NCBI GenBank assembly: GCA_013042915.1
Contig: JABDPF010000021.1
Location: forward strand, 1 to 38,514
Direction of reading: 5' to 3'
Source of the DNA: Lysobacterales bacterium
GTDB taxonomy: Bacteria; Pseudomonadota; Gammaproteobacteria; Xanthomonadales; SZUA-36
Length of the DNA: 38,514 nt
The notes under the pieces were generated by a model. It searched no databases. It saw nothing but the letters and a program-made list of their open reading frames with translations, and was not told the origin of the DNA. Within the stretch, counting starts at the first letter, position 1. Every line of letters begins with the position of its first letter. This document shows positions 18,183 through 27,909 of this stretch, piece by piece. The position numbers and the translations under genes are program-made.

Positions 18183-18806
18183 TCATTCGGCCCGGTGCAA
18201 CCCCTGGATATAACTGGCGACGGCCGCGATTTCTTCGTCGGTAAGCGGCGCCGCAACACCGTTCATGACCAGGCTGGCGGCGTCTTTCTCGCCCCAGTTC
18301 TTGCCGTCGCGGTAGTCTTTGAGCATCTTGGCCGTATAAACCGCGTGCTGGCCCGCCAACATCGGGTAGCCTGACAGCGGATTGCCCGAACCGGCGGGGC
18401 CATGGCAGGCCATGCAGGCCGCCACGCCTGTCTCCGGGTTGCCGGCGCGATACGTGCGCTCACCCAGTGCCACCAGGGCCTCGTCCGCAACACCGCCGCT
18501 CATTTCCTGCGACGAGAAATAGGCAGCCAGGTCCTCGATATCCTCCTGGTCGAGACCGGGCGTAATACCCGCCATCTCCGGGACCATCCTGGCTCCGGAC
18601 TTGATCAGGACAATATGGCGGACCAGGTATGCCTCGTGCTGGCCGGCAATTTTTGGCCAGTTTGGCACAGCGCTGTTTCCGTCCATACCGTGGCAGGCGG
18701 CACAGATCGCCGACTTGGCCTGGCCTGCCGCAGCATCTCCCTTGGCAAACGCCGGCAGGCTCATGAACAAAAGAACGCTGGCGAGGACGCGGAGCATTAA
18801 ACTCAT
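18183..18806 (-). CDS. Diheme cytochrome c4
   Basis: Cytochrome c4 is a periplasmic, often membrane-associated electron carrier that feeds terminal oxidases. The 207-residue precursor has a signal peptide (cleavage near PAFA-KGD) and two c-type heme sites, C35-A-A-C38-H39 and C131-M-A-C134-H135. These lie in two homologous halves of about 85-95 residues. Each half has a downstream Met (RMVPEM and the second-half VMNGVA region) suited to be the axial ligand, and the repeated IAGQH/LAGQH motif seen in the family. ATG 18806 has GGGAGA 6 nt upstream. The gene is divergent from yihA and leads dsbA and the EEP gene. Confidence 0.95.
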   Translation of the reverse strand: MSLMLRVLASVLLFMSLPAFAKGDAAAGQAKSAICAACHGMDGNSAVPNWPKIAGQHEAYLVRHIVLIKSGARMVPEMAGITPGLDQEDIEDLAAYFSSQEMSGGVADEALVALGERTYRAGNPETGVAACMACHGPAGSGNPLSGYPMLAGQHAVYTAKMLKDYRDGKNWGEKDAASLVMNGVAAPLTDEEIAAVASYIQGLHRAE

Positions 18807-18852
18807 TTTCAATCTCCCGAAATCATAGAGGCTTGGGTAATCACGCTGGGTC

Positions 18853-18873
18853 AAACGCGCTATTATCGCGTTT
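18853..18873. promoter_or_regulatory. Inverted repeat between cytochrome c4 and yihA genes
   Basis: AAACGCG (18853-18859) and CGCGTTT (18867-18873) form a perfect 7-bp inverted repeat around CTATTAT. The TATTAT at 18861-18866 resembles a -10 box for yihA, so a protein bound here would cover that promoter. It could equally be a transcript hairpin. No -35 was found at the right distance. Confidence 0.4.
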
Positions 18874-18908
18874 TAAGCGGCGGCGTTCCAGCTTCAGAAG
18901 TGGATGAG

Positions 18909-21377
<2,469 letters not shown>

Positions 21378-21390
21378 GTTCAACCCTGCC

Positions 21391-22056
21391 CTATCCCCGC
21401 CTCGGGAAATCGCCGACGATCTCTCCGTCTTCGTTCAGTTCCGGGTAATCCAGGTCGCGATCGCGGCAAAACTGGGCCACGACCGGGTGAAGCCATTCGA
21501 AGCGCTGTACTCGGGCGGTCGCCTCGTCCAGGCGTGACCTACCGTAATACCCGGCGCGGTCGCGCTGTCGTAAAGCCTCGTACAGGACAATCGCGCAGGC
21601 CACGGAGACATTCAGCGATTGCGTCATTCCCATCATCGGAATCATCACCTGGCCTTCACAAAGCGCCAGCGCCTCTTCACTGACGCCGAACAACTCCGTT
21701 CCGACAACCAGCGCGATGGGCACGGTGTAGTCGATCTTCCGGTAATCTTCGGCTGTGTCCGACAGGTGCGCGGCAACGAGCCGGAAACCCTGCTTGCGCA
21801 GGTAGCGGCAGCCATCGTCGACGCTTTCATGGGTGCGCACTTTCATCCACTTCTCGGCGCCCTGCGACGTATTCCAGTGCACGGCAAGGCCTTCCTCTCC
21901 GGGCACCGCATGCACCTCGTTGATACCGACGGCGTCGCAGGTACGGACAATGGCGGAAAAATTGCGCGGCTTGTGCAGGCGCTCGGCGAACACGGTCAGG
22001 TCAGGCTGGCGGCGGGCCAACACGGCGTCGATCGCATCGCGCCGGCGGTCGATCAT
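21391..22056 (-). CDS. trmH: tRNA (guanosine-18-2'-O)-methyltransferase TrmH
   Basis: TrmH methylates the 2'-OH of G18 in the D-loop of tRNAs. From ATG 22056 the protein has 221 residues (E. coli 229) and tracks E. coli TrmH closely. It has MLARRQPDLTV-like AVLARRQPDLTVFAE, motif 1 HKPRNFSAIVRTCDAVG with the catalytic Arg, AHLSDTAEDYRKIDYT, motif 2 GTELFGVSEEAL, and motif 3 MGMTQSLNVSVACAIVLYEA in the trefoil knot. Its ATG overlaps the stop of the upstream TRAP small permease gene (ATGA). The open frame beyond 22056 is a shadow of that gene. Confidence 0.96.
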   Translation of the reverse strand: MIDRRRDAIDAVLARRQPDLTVFAERLHKPRNFSAIVRTCDAVGINEVHAVPGEEGLAVHWNTSQGAEKWMKVRTHESVDDGCRYLRKQGFRLVAAHLSDTAEDYRKIDYTVPIALVVGTELFGVSEEALALCEGQVMIPMMGMTQSLNVSVACAIVLYEALRQRDRAGYYGRSRLDEATARVQRFEWLHPVVAQFCRDRDLDYPELNEDGEIVGDFPRRG

Positions 22057-22580
22057 CGAGCGACCGGGCGCCCCGAGCGAAGCACCGCGATGCATTCCAG
22101 GGCCGTGACGACGGCCTGCAAAAGCAGAAACCCGGGCAGCACCAGGACCAGTGACTTCAGCAGCCAGACCAGCGGCAGGCCGCCGGGTTCGGAAGACGCT
22201 TCGCGGACCGCCCAGGCCGCGGCCACGTAGTCCCATCCGATGTACAACATGAACACGCTGAACGGCAGCAGGAACATCACCGTACCGGCCAGGTCGACCC
22301 CGGCACGGTAACGATCAGAGCGCTCCCGGTAAAAGATGTCGACCCGAACGTGTTCATCGGCCTGCAGCGCCCAGGCCGCGGCCACCATGAACACCGTGGC
22401 GTGAAGGTAGGTCACGCTCTCCTGCATCCAGATCCAGCCCTGGTTGAAGCCATAGCGCAACAACACCACCAGGAAGGTCAGCAAGGTCATCACGAGCGTC
22501 AGCCAGGCCACCGCTCGACCGGCAACGGCCACCAGGCGTGCCAGCGGAGCCACGGTCACGGCCGCGGCGTTCAATCCCAT
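22053..22580 (-). CDS. TRAP transporter small permease (DctQ-like), orphan
   Basis: This 175-residue protein has four predicted membrane helices at about 20-44, 52-72, 97-120 and 138-165. It has the DctQ-family pattern: FLVVLLRYGFNQGWIWMQES after helix 1, DEHVRVDIFY after helix 2. In TRAP transporters DctQ pairs with the large permease DctM and a periplasmic binding protein DctP to import organic acids with Na+. Neither partner is here; trmH overlaps its 3' end (ATGA) and the DUF2782 gene overlaps its 5' end by 10 bp. Partners may be encoded elsewhere, or the protein may act in another role. Confidence 0.85.
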   Translation of the reverse strand: MGLNAAAVTVAPLARLVAVAGRAVAWLTLVMTLLTFLVVLLRYGFNQGWIWMQESVTYLHATVFMVAAAWALQADEHVRVDIFYRERSDRYRAGVDLAGTVMFLLPFSVFMLYIGWDYVAAAWAVREASSEPGGLPLVWLLKSLVLVLPGFLLLQAVVTALECIAVLRSGRPVAR

Positions 22581-22987
22581 TCCTTAATCTTCCAGTAAAC
22601 GGGCTGGACGGGGTTGAGGGCCTGCTGGTCGGGGTCCAACTCGAGCTTGCCGTCGCCGTTGGTGTCGATGTAGTAGTAAGCCGGCCCCTTGGCCGGGGTC
22701 ACCTTCACCATGTAGACCTGCCCGTTGCGGGAATACTCCTCGATCCTGCGGTCTTCTTCGTCAATGATCCGCACGGTGGGCTCGATCTGCTCCTCCTGGA
22801 TCTTCGGCGGAATCGGCACGTCCCCCTCGGTATCTGTTTCAGGCGTCAACGGCCGGTAATCCGCGGATTCTTCGGGGATCGGCGGGGGCCTGGCCAGGTC
22901 ATCGTCGACCTGCGCTTCGGCGACACCGGCATGACCCGCAGCCGCCACTGCCAGGGCCAGTGCAAAAAGGGTAAACAGCTTTCTCAT
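22571..22987 (-). CDS. DUF2782 exported protein
   Basis: The 138-residue precursor begins with a clear signal peptide (MRKLFTLFALALAVAAAG, cleavage near AEA-Q). A Pro- and acid-rich linker follows, then a compact C-terminal domain with EPTVRIIDEEDRRIEEYSRN, VYMVKVTPAKGPAYYYIDTN and a GDGKLE stretch. This is the DUF2782 pattern, and genes of this family commonly sit divergent to polA, as here. The function is unknown. The strong GGAGG site 8 nt before ATG 22987 fixes the start. It heads the minus-strand run DUF2782 - DctQ-like - trmH. Confidence 0.88.
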   Translation of the reverse strand: MRKLFTLFALALAVAAAGHAGVAEAQVDDDLARPPPIPEESADYRPLTPETDTEGDVPIPPKIQEEQIEPTVRIIDEEDRRIEEYSRNGQVYMVKVTPAKGPAYYYIDTNGDGKLELDPDQQALNPVQPVYWKIKEWD

Positions 22988-23096
22988 CGCGCCTGCCTCC
23001 TCTGGGTTAGACTTGTGGCTTGCGAGACGAGACCGGCGGCGCCGTGTCTCGATCACATGATATCAGACCACCTCGCCATCAAGACTCCAGGTGACC

Positions 23097-25781
23097 ATGA
23101 GCAAGAAACCCACGCTGTACCTCGTTGACGGATCCTCCTATCTTTACCGCGCCTTCCACGCCCTGCCCAATCTCGGCAACAGCCGGGGCGAACCGACCGG
23201 CGCCCTGCTGGGCGTGGCCAACATGCTGCGCCGTCTTCTGAAAGAGGAAGACCCGAAGCATATCGCCGTGGTGTTCGACGCCAAGGGGCCCACTTTTCGG
23301 CACGAGATATATCCCGATTACAAGGCGAATCGGCCGCCGATGCCTGCCGACCTGCGCAAACAGGTCGAAGCGATCCATGACTTCACCCGGCTGCTGGGAC
23401 TGCCCCTGCTGCAGGTCGACGGGGTCGAAGCCGACGACGTGATCGGTACCCTGGCACGCCGGACCGAGGCGGACGGCTTTGAATGCGTGATCTCCACGGG
23501 TGACAAGGACATGGCGCAACTGGTCAGCGACACGACCACGCTGACCAACACGATGACGGGCGTGGACACCGACCGCGAGGGCGTGCGGGAAAAGTTCGGC
23601 GTCGAACCGGAACAGATCGTCGATTTCCTGGCCTTGACGGGCGACAAGTCCGACAACATACCGGGCGTGGAAAAATGCGGTCCGAAAACCGCGGCCAAAT
23701 GGCTAAACGCCTGGCAGGACCTGGACGGCGTAGTCGATCACGCCGGCGAGGTCGGGGGCAAGATCGGCGAGTACCTGCGCGAGGCCCTGGAACAACTCCC
23801 GCTGTCGCAGGAGCTGGCCCGAATCCGCTGCGACGTCGAACTGGACGCGGGCCCGAAGGATCTACAGCGCGGCGAAGTCGATCAGGACAGCCTGATGCAG
23901 GCATTGAGACGGTACGAGTTCAACAGCTGGCTCGAAGAGCTCGCCGGGACGGCCTCCGTTTCCGAGGCGCCAGAGACGGAATACAGCGCCATTACCACTT
24001 CCGTGCAACTCGACGCGCTGATCACCGAACTCGAACGGGCCGAACTGTTCGCCTTCGATACCGAAACCACCAGTCTCGATGCGATGCAGGCGGAACTGGT
24101 CGGTATCAGCGTCTGCATCGACCCAGGCCGCGCACACTACGTACCGCTCGGGCACGACTACCCCGGGGCGCCCTCTCAGCTCGACCGCGAAGAAACCCTC
24201 GAACGGCTGCGCCCGCTGCTGGAAGACCCCGACAGGCCCAAGTGCGGACAGCACATCAAGTACGACATGAACGTGCTGTCGCTTTACGACATCTTTGTGC
24301 GTGGGGCCTCGTTCGACACGATGCTCGAATCCTACGTTCTCAACAGCACCGGCAGCCGGCACGACATGGACTCGCTGGCCCTGAAGTACCTCGGGCTTAG
24401 GACGACCAAGTACGAGGACATCTGCGGCAAGGGCGCCAAGCAAATCAGTTTCAGCGAGGTCGAGGTCGAGAAGGCCACGGATTACGCCGCCGAAGACGCC
24501 GACATCACGCTCAAGCTGCACCGGCGGTTGTGGCCGGAACTCGAAGCGGTGCCGAATCTTCAAATCGTCTTCGAAGAGATCGAACGGCCATTGATACCGG
24601 TGCTGGCCCGAATGGAACAGACCGGCGTGCTGATCGACGGCGAGCAGCTGGCCGCGCAGAGCCGGGAACTGGCAAAGCAGATCGAAGAGCTCGAAGCCGC
24701 GGCGCACAAGGCGGCGGAACAGCCTTTCAACCTGGGCTCACCCAAACAGCTGCAGGAAATCCTGTTCGAAAAGCAGGGTCTGCCGGTGATCCGAAAAACG
24801 CCAAAGGGACAGCCATCGACCGCCGAGGACGTACTGCAGGAACTGGCGGCGGACTACGAATTGCCGCAGCTGGTGCTGAAATACCGCTCATTGTCCAAGC
24901 TGAAGTCCACTTATACCGACAAGTTGCCGCAGCAGATCAACCCGCGCACGGGGCGCGTGCATACCTCCTATCACCAGGCCGTGGCGGCGACCGGGCGATT
25001 GTCTTCCTCGGACCCCAACCTGCAGAACATCCCGATCCGCACACCGCAGGGCCGACGCATCCGCGAGGCCTTCGTTGCGCCGCCGGGCAGCCTGGTGATG
25101 GCCTGTGATTACTCCCAGATCGAACTGCGCATCATGGCCCACCTGTCCGGTGACAAAGGCCTGCTCAAAGCCTTCCGGGATGGCGTCGACGTTCACCGGG
25201 CCACCGCCGGCGAGGTATTCGACGTGCCCTACGACACGGTGAACAGCGATCAGCGTCGCGCCGCCAAGGCGATCAACTTCGGGCTGATGTACGGCATGTC
25301 CGCTTTCGGTCTGGCACGCCAACTGAACCTCAGCCGCGGTGAGGCCCAGGTCTACATGGATACGTATTTCGAGCGATACCCCGGCGTGCAGGGCTTCATG
25401 GAGCGCACGCGTGAGACGGCCCGCGAGAATGGCTACGTGGAAACGCTGTTTGGCCGCCGACTCTACCTGCCGGACATCAAGGCCTCCAACATGCAACGGC
25501 GGCAGGCGTCCGAACGCGCCGCCATCAACGCCCCGATGCAGGGAAGCGCCGCGGACATCATCAAGCGCGCGATGATCACGGTGGACGATTGGCTGCAGAC
25601 GGAAAAGCCCGATGCCCGGCTGGTGATGCAGGTTCACGATGAGCTCGTATTCGAAGTGGCCGAAAACGCACTCGAAGAGCTTCGCGATGCCGTCGAGCAG
25701 CGCATGTCGGCAGCGGCCGAACTCGATGTGCCGCTGGTGGTCGACACCGGCCACGGCAAAGATTGGGATACCGCCCATTGA
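23097..25781 (+). CDS. polA: DNA polymerase I
   Basis: Pol I removes Okazaki primers and fills repair gaps. The 894-residue protein has three domains. The 5' nuclease is at about 1-290 (LYLVDGSSYLYRAFHAL, VVFDAKGPTFRHEIYPDYKA). The 3'-5' proofreading domain is at about 310-500 with an intact Exo I motif D321-T-E323. The polymerase domain has motif A D671 (DYSQIELRI), motif B RRAAKAINFGLMYG and motif C D848 (QVHDELVFEV). All catalytic residues are present, so both exonucleases should be active. ATG 23097 was chosen over GTG 23091 because the family starts with a short basic leader before LYLVDG. Confidence 0.98.
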   Translation: MSKKPTLYLVDGSSYLYRAFHALPNLGNSRGEPTGALLGVANMLRRLLKEEDPKHIAVVFDAKGPTFRHEIYPDYKANRPPMPADLRKQVEAIHDFTRLLGLPLLQVDGVEADDVIGTLARRTEADGFECVISTGDKDMAQLVSDTTTLTNTMTGVDTDREGVREKFGVEPEQIVDFLALTGDKSDNIPGVEKCGPKTAAKWLNAWQDLDGVVDHAGEVGGKIGEYLREALEQLPLSQELARIRCDVELDAGPKDLQRGEVDQDSLMQALRRYEFNSWLEELAGTASVSEAPETEYSAITTSVQLDALITELERAELFAFDTETTSLDAMQAELVGISVCIDPGRAHYVPLGHDYPGAPSQLDREETLERLRPLLEDPDRPKCGQHIKYDMNVLSLYDIFVRGASFDTMLESYVLNSTGSRHDMDSLALKYLGLRTTKYEDICGKGAKQISFSEVEVEKATDYAAEDADITLKLHRRLWPELEAVPNLQIVFEEIERPLIPVLARMEQTGVLIDGEQLAAQSRELAKQIEELEAAAHKAAEQPFNLGSPKQLQEILFEKQGLPVIRKTPKGQPSTAEDVLQELAADYELPQLVLKYRSLSKLKSTYTDKLPQQINPRTGRVHTSYHQAVAATGRLSSSDPNLQNIPIRTPQGRRIREAFVAPPGSLVMACDYSQIELRIMAHLSGDKGLLKAFRDGVDVHRATAGEVFDVPYDTVNSDQRRAAKAINFGLMYGMSAFGLARQLNLSRGEAQVYMDTYFERYPGVQGFMERTRETARENGYVETLFGRRLYLPDIKASNMQRRQASERAAINAPMQGSAADIIKRAMITVDDWLQTEKPDARLVMQVHDELVFEVAENALEELRDAVEQRMSAAAELDVPLVVDTGHGKDWDTAH

Positions 25782-25866
25782 GGGATTTACTTCCATCGGC
25801 CATCCAATTCCTGCAATCTATAGACTACCCAGGGGCGGGCATCGAGGAATCAAGGAGAGAACGAAG

Positions 25867-26352
25867 ATGACGCAAGCTACAGACCAGGCTTCAAACAAGC
25901 CACGGCCCGAAGACATCAAGTCGCCGGATACGATTATCGAGGCCTTCTACGAGGCCCTCTCCGGCCCGGCCGGCAAACGAAACTGGCAGCGCCTGCGCAG
26001 TCTGTACCTGGAGGGCGCGCGGGTGATCCCGGTCGGCAACCGCATCCACGCCGAGGGCAATACGCACGTGATGTCCGTGGCCCAGTGGATCGAGGACATC
26101 ACGCCCTACTTCGCCGAACACGCATTTTTCATCCGCGAAATCCAGCGCCACGAAGACCGCTTCGGCGACATGATCCAGGTATTCAGCACCTACGAAGCCG
26201 GTAATGACCCGGAAGACGACCGCAAAACCCGCGGCATCCGCGCGATGCAATTGCTGCACCGCGACGACCGCTGGTGGATCGTCAACATGATGTGGGACAA
26301 CGAGACGCGCAACAATCCGCTGCCCGGCGAGTACACGCCCTACCTGTGGTAA
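25867..26352 (+). CDS. NTF2-like / SnoaL-fold protein of unknown function
   Basis: This is a 161-residue soluble protein. It has an N-terminal helix (DTIIEAFYEALSGP), WQRLRSLYLEGARVIP, then alternating strands ending in a Trp-rich C-terminus (RWWIVNMMWDNET). The pattern of helix, W-x-RL-x-SLY and terminal WWIVNM is that of an NTF2-like cone fold, used by small enzymes or ligand-binding proteins. There is no signal peptide or recognisable catalytic set. AAGGAGAG upstream of ATG 25867 makes the start clear. It follows polA by 85 bp, probably with its own promoter, and converges on hemF. Confidence 0.8.
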   Translation: MTQATDQASNKPRPEDIKSPDTIIEAFYEALSGPAGKRNWQRLRSLYLEGARVIPVGNRIHAEGNTHVMSVAQWIEDITPYFAEHAFFIREIQRHEDRFGDMIQVFSTYEAGNDPEDDRKTRGIRAMQLLHRDDRWWIVNMMWDNETRNNPLPGEYTPYLW

Positions 26353-26388
26353 TAGAAACGCTTGCTACGCGGGGTCTGGGGGGTTGAG

Positions 26389-27336
<948 letters not shown>

Positions 27337-27903
27337 TCAACCGGCCCGTATCACCCGGCCGCTGGCCAGGTCGCGAATTTCACTGGGTTGGTCGCCCTTG
27401 CCTAGTTCACCCGCCATGATTCCGCACAGCTGGTTGGGAAAGTAGTTCGCTACTTCCTGCGCGCTGCGGGCCGGCTCTTCGTCGCGGGGGTTGGCGCTGG
27501 TCGAGACGACGGGCTTGCCGAACGCTTCGCACAACGCGCGGCAACCGGCATGCGCGGTGAGACGCAAGGCGATGGTCGAATGCGTTCCGGCCAGCCAGTC
27601 CGGCACCCCCGCAGCTCGCGGGAACAACCAGGTGACCGGGCCAGGCCAGACGGCGAGCGCTCTGTCGCGTAGTTCCGCGCCAACGGGCTCGATATACGGG
27701 GCAAATCGCTCCAGGCGATCGGCGATAAGGATCATGCCGGCCGAGGCCAGGCGGCTTTTCAACCGCAGGATTCGACGGACGGCGGCTTCGTTGTCGGGGT
27801 CGCAACCCAGGCCGTAAACCGCTTCGGTCGGGTAAGCAATGACGTCCCCCCCTGCCAGGCACTGGGCCGCTTGCCGCGGAGTCAGGGAAACCGGGTAAGC
27901 CAT
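27337..27903 (-). CDS. tsaC: L-threonylcarbamoyladenylate synthase TsaC (YrdC/RimN)
   Basis: TsaC makes threonylcarbamoyl-AMP from Thr, bicarbonate and ATP, the substrate for TsaD in t6A synthesis. The 188-residue protein matches E. coli TsaC in length (190). It has VIAYPTEAVYGLGCDP, WPGPVTWLFP, VSTSAN and PSEIRDL. One motif differs: E. coli reads KQRPVDKGLIL in the nucleotide-binding loop, whereas this protein reads KSRLASAGMIL, so the Pro and the second Lys are replaced. The ATG 27903 lies 6 bp after the topA stop, and hemF abuts the 3' end. The order topA-tsaC-hemF is seen in other gammaproteobacteria. Confidence 0.94.
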   Translation of the reverse strand: MAYPVSLTPRQAAQCLAGGDVIAYPTEAVYGLGCDPDNEAAVRRILRLKSRLASAGMILIADRLERFAPYIEPVGAELRDRALAVWPGPVTWLFPRAAGVPDWLAGTHSTIALRLTAHAGCRALCEAFGKPVVSTSANPRDEEPARSAQEVANYFPNQLCGIMAGELGKGDQPSEIRDLASGRVIRAG

Positions 27904-27909
27904 CGGAGA

